DNA from: Caminicella sporogenes DSM 14501
Lineage (GTDB): Bacteria > Bacillota > Clostridia > Peptostreptococcales > Caminicellaceae
Assembly (NCBI RefSeq): GCF_900142285.1
Contig: NZ_FRAJ01000018.1
Coordinates: forward strand, 1-48,877
Length of the DNA stretch: 48,877 bases
Direction of reading: 5' to 3'
Made by a program: the position numbers and the translations under genes. The notes below the pieces were generated by a model. It searched no databases and was not told the origin of the DNA. It worked only from the letters and a program-made list of their open reading frames with translations. How positions within the stretch are numbered: position 1 is the stretch's first letter; each line of letters begins with the position of its first letter. Positions 34,836-43,700 of the stretch are shown here, piece after piece.

Positions 34836-35997
34836 TATCTGCCCTCCACTTTGTCATAAAGTTTCCATTCGCATCAATTCCAGGAATATACTTTTCATAA
34901 AAAGCATTGTGGTTTTTTATTGGATCTACATCTTCAAATGCTTCAGGATATAAAGCTTTTCCAATATATTGTAAATAAACATAATCATATAAACTTCTTA
35001 GTCCAGAATGATCCATACAATAAACTTCTTTATTTTTAATAGCAGTTAATCTCTCCCAACCAGGACGATTAGGATACTCTTTAAGTTTTTCTTGAGTTTC
35101 CTCATCATCAACATTAAATCCCATTGGGATAAAATCTTTACTTGGATCACTAAAAGTTAAACCTGCAAAGAAAATTACTTCTGGATCAACTGCTAATATA
35201 TACTCAGGATTTAATGGACCATAACTCTTAATTTTTCCAGCAGCAATATTTTTTCCACCTGCTAATTTTACAAGATTTCCCCACATATAGTTTCCATAGC
35301 TATTTCCATATACTTTAGCACCTTTGTTAGCTAATTCAATATACACACGTTTAGGGGAATTTTTATATTTTTCTACACGTTTTTGAACATCTTTTACTGC
35401 TGCTACATATTCATCTGCAAGTTGTTTTGCACGTTCTTCTTTTCCCATTACTTTTCCTATGATTTCAGTGCTGGCAACGTGTTTTTCAACAGTTTGTGCA
35501 TTATAATCTACAACAACTACTGGAATTCCAGCAGCTTCAAGTTTTTGAATATTTTCTCCTAATGTTTCATATTGAAATGGTGCTAAAATAGCTACATCTG
35601 GATTTGCATTGATTAATTTTTCCATACTAAATTTACCACAATAAATAGAACCTGAATCTATTATATCCTTAAGTTCTGGCATATCTTGTTCATATTTTAC
35701 ATATTGAGAATAAAAAAAGTCTCTCCACTCTCCTTTTGACATAACAGCTACTTTATCAAAAGATCCATTTATAGCAAGAAAGCTTTCAAAGTAAAACCCA
35801 AGAAACACTCTTTCAGCTGGCTTCTCTAATACAATTTCTCTACCTAATATATCCTTAAATCTAATTTCTTTTTTTTCTTCATTTGCTACTTGTACTGTAT
35901 TTGCTTCATTTGTTACTGTTTCTTGACTGCTACAGCCTATTAATCCTAATGATGATATTATTACAATTAAAAATAAGTATAATTTTAGTTTTTTCAT
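34828..35997 (-). CDS. Iron-chelate (or corrinoid) ABC transporter binding lipoprotein
   Basis: 389 residues from the ATG at 35997, preceded by GGTGGAG; the longer start at 36045 has no ribosome site. A signal sequence with lipobox LIGC (lipidated Cys near residue 22) anchors it outside. The periplasmic-binding-protein type III fold has the opening DILGREIVLEKPAERVF. The tandem Fur boxes upstream favour iron or haem/siderophore as substrate. Its unusual features WERLTAIKNKEVYC and a long C-terminal extension give no specific ligand. Confidence 0.9.
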   Translation of the reverse strand: MKKLKLYLFLIVIISSLGLIGCSSQETVTNEANTVQVANEEKKEIRFKDILGREIVLEKPAERVFLGFYFESFLAINGSFDKVAVMSKGEWRDFFYSQYVKYEQDMPELKDIIDSGSIYCGKFSMEKLINANPDVAILAPFQYETLGENIQKLEAAGIPVVVVDYNAQTVEKHVASTEIIGKVMGKEERAKQLADEYVAAVKDVQKRVEKYKNSPKRVYIELANKGAKVYGNSYGNYMWGNLVKLAGGKNIAAGKIKSYGPLNPEYILAVDPEVIFFAGLTFSDPSKDFIPMGFNVDDEETQEKLKEYPNRPGWERLTAIKNKEVYCMDHSGLRSLYDYVYLQYIGKALYPEAFEDVDPIKNHNAFYEKYIPGIDANGNFMTKWRADNE

Positions 35998-36150
35998 ATT
36001 ATTCTCCACCTTTTCATAATATTTTTTAATATAAATTTTATTCAAGTTTTAAAATTTTTTACTTTTAAAAAATATATTCCTCCACCTCCTTTTTTCTATT
36101 TAGATGATTCATTATTCTTTTATCACACAGTTGATTATTAATTATAATCA

Positions 36151-36169
36151 TATAATGAATTTCATTATA
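36151..36169. promoter_or_regulatory. Fur-box-like palindrome 1
   Basis: TATAATGAA-T-TTCATTATA, a perfect 19-bp palindrome. It is centred 23 bp from the second box and about 160 nt upstream of the binding-protein start (35997). Confidence 0.7.
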
Positions 36170-36173
36170 TAAA

Positions 36174-36192
36174 GATAATGAAATTCATTATC
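36174..36192. promoter_or_regulatory. Fur-box-like palindrome 2
   Basis: GATAATGAA-A-TTCATTATC, a perfect 19-bp palindrome that matches 17 of 19 positions of the classic Fur box GATAATGATAATCATTATC. Fur with Fe(II) would repress the downstream minus-strand FecBCD-type operon. Confidence 0.82.
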
Positions 36193-36660
36193 ATTTTTTC
36201 AATTCAAACTATACCAATATTGTTTATTTATGTCAATAAAAATTTTAAAATATATATAGATTTTTAATAGATTAAATTATTGGTTTAAAAAGAATAAATT
36301 TAAAGAAGTATTAACTAAAAGAAGTAAAAATGTCATGTATTGATGCTGTTAAGAGATGTTTGAGTAATTACTAGACTACTATTTGTTAAAGATTTGATAT
36401 AAGTAACAGAGGAGCAAAAAGAAAAAATTAAACGGTTGAGAGAACAGGGTATAGGATATAAAAAATTATAAATTTTGAAATGTAAGATATTAATACAGGA
36501 AGAATTTCTATATAATATATACTGTGTTTTTAATGTGGTAAAGAAATTAAACAGAATAGAATGATAGAAAGAGAAAGTATTGTTCTATGGAATGTAAGCC
36601 ATCTATTTTGATAATACAGTTCAAGTGATATTGATTATTATTTTTGAGAAATTGTATAAG
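36193..36660. other. Gene-free stretch between the Fur-controlled operon and yhcN-like gene
   Basis: About 470 nt of AT-rich DNA. Apart from the HTH-like fragment at 36403-36471, I see no gene, RNA or repeat. Confidence 0.5.
36403..36471 (+). pseudogene. Remnant of a recombinase-type helix-turn-helix gene
   Basis: A 22-codon open stretch encodes VTEEQKEKIKRLREQGIGYKKL and then stops. It resembles the TEEQ...LREQGxGYKKIA helix found in small HTH and site-specific recombinase-associated proteins of clostridial mobile elements. No start codon or downstream continuation is seen, so it is a decayed fragment at best. The surrounding 36193-36660 region has no other recognisable gene. Confidence 0.35.
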
Positions 36661-36705
36661 CTCCTTTCTGGGTTTATTTTATATTTTTGCCAGAAAGGAG
36701 TTTAT
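36661..36705 (-). terminator. Terminator of the YhcN/YlaJ gene
   Basis: CTCCTTTCTGG (36661-36671) pairs with CCAGAAAGGAG (36690-36700), an 11-bp stem with an 18-nt AT loop. It follows the minus-strand stop at 36735. Confidence 0.65.
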
Positions 36706-36734
36706 ATTTTTCACTTAAACATAAATTTTTTACA

Positions 36735-37310
36735 CTACCTAAATAAATCTTCAATGTTATTTAATAATACTCTTACTGGTTTACCTAAATCTATATCTCT
36801 TGCATAGTTTCTCAATTTACTTACTCTATCTTTATCTACAGTTATATATACTCTTTTAATATTTGGGTCTACTGCTCTACATTTATTTGCTATTTCTGTT
36901 CTAAAAGCTGCCATATTAGTTATTTTTGCTTTATCTATAGAGTCTATACCTACATAACAAGTATCCCCTGTTTTAATAACTGTACAATTTTTTACATTTG
37001 GCAATTTTTCTACATTAATTTCTATTTTGTCCTCTAAAGCTTTTTGATTAGCTCTTCCAAATCCAATTGGAATATTATCATAAGTTAAATCTCTTCTGTT
37101 TAAATTTCTATCCATGTAGCCATACATTCTATTTCTACCAAAATAATCAGAATATCTAGTATCATATCTATTACCACCATAATAATATCTTGTACCATAT
37201 CTTTCAGGAGTAGGTCGCTGTTGAGGAGCACAACCTATAAATACAATTGATAAAATTAATACTAGAGATATAGCTGTCAGTATAAATTTTTTATTATTGT
37301 TCAAGTTCAT
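36735..37310 (-). CDS. YhcN/YlaJ-family sporulation lipoprotein
   Basis: 191 residues. The signal peptide ends in the lipobox FIGC (Cys near residue 27). A Tyr/Arg/Gly-rich spacer (about residues 30-75) follows. The YhcN/YlaJ domain (about 85-191) includes NCTVIKTGDTCYVGID and RVYITVDKDRVSKL. Members are found in the inner spore membrane region. AAAGGAG precedes the ATG. It is monocistronic and divergent from nothing nearby. Confidence 0.88.
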   Translation of the reverse strand: MNLNNNKKFILTAISLVLILSIVFIGCAPQQRPTPERYGTRYYYGGNRYDTRYSDYFGRNRMYGYMDRNLNRRDLTYDNIPIGFGRANQKALEDKIEINVEKLPNVKNCTVIKTGDTCYVGIDSIDKAKITNMAAFRTEIANKCRAVDPNIKRVYITVDKDRVSKLRNYARDIDLGKPVRVLLNNIEDLFR

Positions 37311-37493
37311 TCTCCTTTCTTATTTATGAATTTTAGATTTATTATTATAGAATTCAAATCATAATAAATCATTCAATAATATTTTTTGTTTATTTTTTTA
37401 TAAATATCTGTTGTATTTTTTTCAAATGATTGTATTATTTTTTTAAAATAAATTTTTTTTACTTAAATGTTTTTTATTGTCTTTTTATTACAA

Positions 37494-37522
37494 ATTAAAA
37501 ACCACAGGTTTGAACCTGTGGT
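37494..37522 (-). terminator. Terminator of mgsA
   Basis: ACCACAGG / CCTGTGGT with a TTTGAA loop; on the minus strand it is followed by TTTTTAATTTG. Confidence 0.9.
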
Positions 37523-37533
37523 CAATTTATAAT

Positions 37534-37947
37534 TTAATATTTAGATTTGATTTCACGCCAATTTATGCTTTCTTTTCTGTCCATAGCAGTCAGAAGATAT
37601 TCTGCAGAAGTAATATTTGTTGCAAGAGGGACACTGTGAACATCGCAAATTCTGAGAAGTGCTAAAACGTCAGGTTCATGTGGCTGAGCAGTAAGAGGGT
37701 CTCTTAAAAATATTACTAAATCTATATTATCACATGCTACTTCAGAACCTATTTGCTGGTCTCCACCTAGAGGGCCTGAAAGAAATCTCTTTACTTCTAA
37801 TCCAGTTGCTTCAGCAACTAATTTTCCAGTAGTTCCCGTAGCACAAAGTTCATGATTTTTGAGAATATCTTTATATTTTAATACAAAATCAACCATTTGT
37901 TTTTTCTTTTTATCATGTGCTATGAGTGCAATATACAAGTTTATCAT
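37534..37947 (-). CDS. mgsA: Methylglyoxal synthase
   Basis: 137 residues. Converts dihydroxyacetone phosphate to methylglyoxal and phosphate, a bypass of lower glycolysis. The phosphate-binding ATGTTGK motif, the catalytic-Asp motif [12 protein letters not shown] and the [15 protein letters not shown] segment are all intact. The gene has a ribosome site and a terminator, and follows the glycosylase gene on the same strand, 33 nt away. Confidence 0.96.
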   Translation of the reverse strand: MINLYIALIAHDKKKKQMVDFVLKYKDILKNHELCATGTTGKLVAEATGLEVKRFLSGPLGGDQQIGSEVACDNIDLVIFLRDPLTAQPHEPDVLALLRICDVHSVPLATNITSAEYLLTAMDRKESINWREIKSKY

Positions 37948-37980
37948 CTCCTTTGTTTTGTAAATATGAAACTTGAAAAA

Positions 37981-38589
37981 TTACTTAGATATATATGGAT
38001 TTTTATCTATAAAAAATCTCCATTCAAAATCTTTAGCTTCTTCTGCATAATCAATATTTATTCTCTTTGAACTTTTTATGTCAAAAGATTTATACCCGTC
38101 ATCTAATATAAATAATCTATCTTTAGTTAAATCATCTCCATAATTTTTTCTTGTTATATTAAGTGCTTGGCAGAGTTTGCCGGGACCATTCGTTAAATTT
38201 TTAAGTTTCCTTTTATCAATTTCATTAATATTTTTTCCATAGCGATTTTTTACCATTTCATCTAATCCTTTTAAAGGTTCTAATGCTCTAATTAAAACAG
38301 CAGCACCTTCTCCTTCTTTTCCAGTTACCACATTCATACAATTGTACATTCCATATATGAAATACACGTAAGCATATCCGGGTGGTCCAAACATGATTTT
38401 AGTTCTTTCTGTACGGCGATTATTATAGCAATGACAAGCCTTATCTATAGCTCCAATATAAGCTTCTACTTCTACTATTCTTCCCATAACTTCTTTATTT
38501 TCATATCTATGAACTAAAATTTTTCCTAAAAGCTTTTTAGCAACTTCAAGAGTATTCCCTTCATAAAAGCTTCTATCTAATTTTTTCAC
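37981..38589 (-). CDS. 3-methyladenine DNA glycosylase (AAG/Mpg type)
   Basis: 202 residues. Removes alkylated and deaminated purines from DNA. The AAG fold marks are KLLGKILVHR, VEVEAYIGAIDKACH (with the catalytic Glu), RTKIMFGPPGYAYVYFIYGMYNC and NGPGKLCQALNI. It is probably in a two-gene transcript with mgsA. Confidence 0.95.
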   Translation of the reverse strand: MKKLDRSFYEGNTLEVAKKLLGKILVHRYENKEVMGRIVEVEAYIGAIDKACHCYNNRRTERTKIMFGPPGYAYVYFIYGMYNCMNVVTGKEGEGAAVLIRALEPLKGLDEMVKNRYGKNINEIDKRKLKNLTNGPGKLCQALNITRKNYGDDLTKDRLFILDDGYKSFDIKSSKRINIDYAEEAKDFEWRFFIDKNPYISK

Positions 38590-38747
38590 TTACTACATCC
38601 CTTCTAATATCTTTTATATAGTATTATAATATAAAAGATATTAAATGTTAATTTAAACAAGCTTTACAAACAATTTTATAAATTATGTCAGCATTATATT
38701 CTACTTTTTTTATTATGCTATAATAATATTAAAACTTTTAATGAGAG

Positions 38748-38782
38748 AGGAGGGGCTGGTTAGTTAGCCAGCTTTAATAATG
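38748..38782 (+). promoter_or_regulatory. Distant Shine-Dalgarno with intervening hairpin before plsC
   Basis: AGGAGG at 38748-38753 is 26 nt from the only usable ATG (38780). The gap contains GCTGG (38755-38759) and CCAGC (38768-38772) with an 8-nt loop, extended by a G-U pair. If this hairpin forms, the effective spacing becomes about 6 nt. No earlier in-frame start exists: a TAG lies at 38765. Confidence 0.6.
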
Positions 38783-39487
38783 AGTATATTGCTAAATGCT
38801 TTAGCTAAGACAGCAAATATTATTCCGAAAAATATAAGAAAAAATCTGACTAGTAAAGTAATAGATTATTCGCTAAAAAAATATGCAGAAATAGAAGTGG
38901 TTAATTTAGATATAGTAGAGAAAAGAAAAAGTATACCTACTATTTATATTGGAAATCATCTTAGTAATATTGATGGGGTAGTTTTAAATAAATTTTTAAA
39001 GAATAACAATATAGCTTTTATGGCAGGAGTTAAATTAAGCAAAAATCCTCTTACTAATCTAGTTTTGGAAACGGTAAATACAATATTGATTACTCCAAAT
39101 TCAGCTGATAAAAAAGCTATTAAAAGTGCTGTAAATCATTTAAAAAATGGAGGGTCAATATTTATATTTCCTGAAGGAACAAGAAGTAGAACGGGTTCTC
39201 TAATAAAAGCAAAAAAGGGATTTATTTTATTAGCAAAAATGGCAAATGTAGAAATAGTTCCTGTTGCTCTGGAAGGAACTGAAAAACTTTTACCTATAAA
39301 TGATGCAAATATGGGAAAGGAAAAATTCAACTATGGAAAAGTAAAAATTACATTTGGAAAACCGTTTTACCTTCCTAAAAAGACTAAAGAAAATAAAGAT
39401 TATTGGACAGATTTTGCTACTGAATACTCTATGAAAAAAATAGCAGAGCTGTTATCTCCTAAATATCAAGGAGTATATAGAATTTAA
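38780..39487 (+). CDS. plsC: 1-acyl-sn-glycerol-3-phosphate acyltransferase (PlsC family)
   Basis: 235 residues. Transfers an acyl chain to lysophosphatidic acid to make phosphatidic acid at the membrane. The HxxxxD motif is H60-LSNI-D65 (GNHLSNIDG); the second motif is FPEGTRSRTG. Motif IV is in IVPVALEGTEKLLP. No long membrane helix is present, as in many PlsC proteins. The ribosome site is unusually distant; a hairpin lies between it and the start. Confidence 0.92.
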   Translation: MSILLNALAKTANIIPKNIRKNLTSKVIDYSLKKYAEIEVVNLDIVEKRKSIPTIYIGNHLSNIDGVVLNKFLKNNNIAFMAGVKLSKNPLTNLVLETVNTILITPNSADKKAIKSAVNHLKNGGSIFIFPEGTRSRTGSLIKAKKGFILLAKMANVEIVPVALEGTEKLLPINDANMGKEKFNYGKVKITFGKPFYLPKKTKENKDYWTDFATEYSMKKIAELLSPKYQGVYRI

Positions 39488-39557
39488 AAAAGTTTTAAAT
39501 AATTTTTTCTATGAAAAATGTTTTGGCTTATAAATAATAAAAGAGAGAGGTTTTTTT

Positions 39558-40106
39558 ATGAGGTTTGTAAATATTTATACTGATGGAGCATGTTCTGGAA
39601 ATCAAAATGATGAAAATTTTGGAGGATGGGGAGCAATACTAGAGTATGGTGAACATAAAAAAGAAATATTTGGTGGAGAAAAAAATACGACAAATAATAA
39701 AATGGAGCTTATGGCTGTTGCTAAAGCTTTAGAAGCATTGAAAAGAGAAGGATTGCATATAAATATATTTTCAGATAGTTCCTATCTAGTAGAATGTTTT
39801 ACAAAAAAGTGGTATGTAAAGTGGATGCAGAATGGCTGGAAGACTTCACAAAAAACTCCTGTTGAAAATCAAGAACTTTGGAAAAAATTAATTAATTTAA
39901 TCAAAAAACATTCTACTGTAAATTTTTATAGAGTAAAAGGGCATATTAACTTAAATAATGAATCTCAAATAGAAAAATGGTTTAATAAATTTAAATCATG
40001 GAATGGCAATTCTTTTACAAAAGAAGATTTTTTATATATAACTAAAATGAATATACGAGCTGATGAGTTGGCAAATATGGGTATAGATAGCATTAGAAAA
40101 AGATAA
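39558..40106 (+). CDS. rnhA: Ribonuclease HI
   Basis: 182 residues, longer than the usual 150-155. Degrades RNA in RNA-DNA hybrids. Catalytic residues are visible: D9 in YTDGACSGNQ, Glu in NNKMELMAV, Asp in FSDSSYLV and the final Asp in RADELAN. About 30 residues (around 137-166) are inserted between the VKGH histidine motif and the last Asp, a feature seen in some Gram-positive type HI enzymes. GAGAGAGG precedes the ATG. Confidence 0.94.
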   Translation: MRFVNIYTDGACSGNQNDENFGGWGAILEYGEHKKEIFGGEKNTTNNKMELMAVAKALEALKREGLHINIFSDSSYLVECFTKKWYVKWMQNGWKTSQKTPVENQELWKKLINLIKKHSTVNFYRVKGHINLNNESQIEKWFNKFKSWNGNSFTKEDFLYITKMNIRADELANMGIDSIRKR

Positions 40107-40193
40107 TAGTAAAAGATACATCTTATACTGTATGAAATGATTTAAAAAATTTATTTAGCAAGTGCTGGTTGTTTAAAGCCTTTAAATAATAAA

Positions 40194-40232
40194 AATGAGC
40201 TTCCCAAAACTTTAAAGGGAAGCTGTTTTAAC
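40194..40232. terminator. Bidirectional terminator
   Basis: AGCTTCCC / GGGAAGCT with an 11-nt loop. T-runs flank both sides. It serves rnhA and the minus-strand gene ending at 40239. Confidence 0.8.
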
Positions 40233-40238
40233 ATTTGA

Positions 40239-40688
40239 TTAATATTCTTCTTCCATATGATTCATGTACTTTATTGCATTTAATCTGCATGATTCTGCTT
40301 CATACATATTAGCCATGTATTTATACATATTGGCCATATATTTTAAATATTTGTCAGTATACATTTTTTTGGCCATTGGCATAGGATAATTCATATTAGG
40401 ACCATATGGAGCAGGCATCATATTTTCTTCCATCATAGGATATTGCATAGGAATACCATTTTCCATCATGTAAGGGTGCATACCCATCATATAAGGACAC
40501 ATACCCATCATGGGTTCCATAGTATTATATGGACTTACCATATCTTCTTCCATTATAGGATACTGCATATTCATATATGGATAGAAGCCCATATCTTGAT
40601 TGTATTGCATATCTTCTGTACTATTCATATAATTTGGAGTATAGTTTTCTTCTTTGCAATCTTTTTTATTTTTATCTTTTTTATTCAT
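40239..40688 (-). CDS. Met/Tyr/Pro-rich coat-like protein
   Basis: 149 residues, about one fifth methionine, also rich in Tyr, Pro and Asn. The middle carries repeats such as MMGMCPYMMGMHPYMMENG and MQYPMMEENM. The N-terminus is Lys-rich and the C-terminus has a helical KYLKYMANMYKYMANMYEAE tandem repeat. AAGGAGG precedes the ATG. Proteins with such composition in spore formers are often coat or exosporium components; that assignment is inference from composition only. Confidence 0.7.
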   Translation of the reverse strand: MNKKDKNKKDCKEENYTPNYMNSTEDMQYNQDMGFYPYMNMQYPIMEEDMVSPYNTMEPMMGMCPYMMGMHPYMMENGIPMQYPMMEENMMPAPYGPNMNYPMPMAKKMYTDKYLKYMANMYKYMANMYEAESCRLNAIKYMNHMEEEY

Positions 40689-40780
40689 TAAAAAGTTCCT
40701 CCTTTAAAAAATTAATAATTAATCTTTAATATCAAGATATGAGCTTGTGTGTATATTTGATACTAAAAATTTACAAATTA

Positions 40781-43700
40781 TTAATTAGTGATTTCAAGTA
40801 TTTTATTTTGAATTCTTTGAACTTGAAGACAGAAAGTTTCAAGCTTAGATTCAACAATTTGAGGAAATGGATTTCCATCAGTTTCAATTGATAAAAATGG
40901 AAGATTAGGATAATACTGCATTACTTTTGAAACCAATTCTTTTTTTCTTGAAACATCTAATTTTTTTTCATTTATTTTTTCCTTAATGATAGCTTCAGAA
41001 ATTCTACTAGGCATACATCCAAAAGGACCTATTGATATGACTCCAGCTACTTCTTCAATAACTTGGAGTATAGCAGTTCCTATTGTTAATATGGCTTCTC
41101 CAGTAAGATTTGGAGAAATGATATCAGAAACACTTTCGATTATCCTATCTATGTTTATAGTATGATTTTCATAAAATTTACAAGAGCTAAAGATTTCTTT
41201 TATAGTTTTTTCATAGTAATTTTTGAAAAAACCTTGAATATAGCTTTTTAATCTTAAGTCGAAAGTTGAGCCTAATAAAAGCTTATTTTGCATTAAATAG
41301 TCGATGTAATATATCCATTCGGATACAGGAGCAGTTTTAATTATGATATTTTTTTCAGCTAATCTTTCTACTAAAAATTGTCTTGAAAAATCATCTCTTC
41401 TAACATATATTTCTCCTATCAAAGCAACTTTTGTAGCCGAGTTTATTGAGCATTTTGTTTTTATGGAATTAAGTTTTTTAACAGATTTTTTTAAACTTTC
41501 TTTTAGTTTTTTCCAGGATAGAGTAGATATATTTTGAATTATTTCACTGCATACTTCTCTGTATATTTTTAAACCATCATCTTTATTTTTAGATAAAACT
41601 AATATACTACTATAAATTTCTTCGAGTATATCAGCTATGATAATTGACTGCCATGTTCTTAATACAAACTTTATTCCAAGTCCTGCATAACTGTTTTCGG
41701 ATGAGAGAGATAAAATAGCCACATCTTTTAATTGCATTTTTTCAACAATATTTTGCATTAGTATATTATATTGACCAAATCTACAAGGACCTGATGCTTC
41801 AGGCATAAAATAAACTAATAGTTCGTTGTCGTTTTTTCTTGTTTTAATGTAATTTATAAGACTTCCAACAGTAAGCATTAAAGGAAGACATTCTTTACAT
41901 GAAACAAGACCTTGTGCTAATTTTAATTCCTTTTCATTTGGAGCAGGAACTGATGAAGCATTTACCCCCATATATCTAAAGGAAGCAGCTAAAAGCTGAG
42001 AACCTATATTGCCCATAGAAGGAATTAAAACATGTACTCTTTTATCTTTTAAATCGTATTTTATACCATTAGAATCTGTTATTTTTAATTTATTATTGTC
42101 AATTATAGTTTTTGCAGGAATAAAAGTAGAACTTGCTGCTACTAATTTTTTTGTATTTATTTCCATATAACTTTTAACTACATCTAAAAATGCTTCAATC
42201 CTTGTATCTATACCGGCATCAGCAGTATGACTATCTAGTTCTAATGTTAAAGAAGGCTTATCTTCCATAATATTTCTAAAATATCCAACTACAAATGAAT
42301 CGGGACCACAGCTAAAGTTAGTAATATATACTCCAAATAGATTAGGATGATTTTTTACTATCTTAGCTGCTTTTAATATCATTTGGCCCATTGCCCAATA
42401 CATGTTTTCAACAGGAGCTATTTTGCCAAAAGGTAGAAAGTCATGAGGAATAATTTTATATCCCCTAGAAGCAAATTTATGAGGTATTCCCATATTGGCT
42501 AGTTTTGCAAAGGCATTATAAGGTCTGCCAAATAATACGATACCTATTTCATTTGATTGTTCTAGTTTTTTTAAAAATTTTTCACCTATTTCTTGACATT
42601 CTTTTTCAAAGTTTAATTGTTCATTTACAGCTATTTCAAAGGCTTTTTCTGATAGTTGAGTATTAAATCCAAGTTTTTTACCGATATTTATAAAAATGGA
42701 TTTTACGTTGTTATATCCACCAGACAATTCCAATACAGGGCTTATTACAGTTTTTTCATTTAGCTTTTTAAAGGCAGTTTTAAGATAGTATGGTTCGCCT
42801 TGAACGAAAGGGCATGCGTAGCTGTATTTAATGTTATTTTCAATATGTATAGATTTTACATGAGGCAAGAAAATTATGTCTGGATTTTTCTTTAAAAGGC
42901 TGCTTATAGCTCCATGTGAGATTTCTATTGGATAGCAAAAAGATGCTCCTTTTTTTTCTATTCCTGTATTATCGATAGTATCAGGAGTTATTACATCATA
43001 GCCTAAAGCAGTAAAAAAATTATAGTATAGAGGAAAAAATGTGTTTACAAGTAGTGAATTATTAATTCCAACTGTTTTTCCTTGAGATTTAACAAGTTTT
43101 TTGGCTCTAGATTTACTGTATTTTTCAAAAACTAGGTATTCTCTATATTTGACGAGATTGAGATTTTTAGTATCATATTCTTTTTTGTTTTGTAAAAGAT
43201 TGTAGTATTTATTACAAGCTCCACCAAAGGGATAAATTTTATCGTTTATTACGATTCTATTTATGCTGCATTTGCGGTCGCATTTTTCTTTTCCGCCATT
43301 ACAAATAAATGGTTCTTTATAAATGACATTACGGTTAGCTAGTTCTTTTAAATTAAAGTTTTTTGGCTTAATAAGACCTAAATCTAATTTATCTTTAACT
43401 ACTAGTGCTACACCAAAAGCTCCCATAAGTCCGGGTTCAGGTGGAACGATAATATCTTTACCTGTAAGAGATGCCATTGCAAGTGGAACGGCTTTGTTAT
43501 AGCAGACTCCCCCCTGCATAAATACTTTGTTGCCGACTTTGCGGTTTCCTTTTACTCTGTTTATATAATTCATTGCTATTGAGTATACGAGTCCAGCCAC
43601 AATGTCTTCTGTTTCTATGCCTTCCTGTATTGCATTTTTTATATCGCTGCTGATAAAAGCTGCACATTGGTCGCTGAAGTTTGGTGGTAGAGAGCTTTTT

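Noticed and set aside
40443-40691. Antisense frame rich in His and Ile opposite the Met-rich gene
   Set aside because: It is the mirror of Met/Tyr codons (CAT/ATA) and has no ribosome site.
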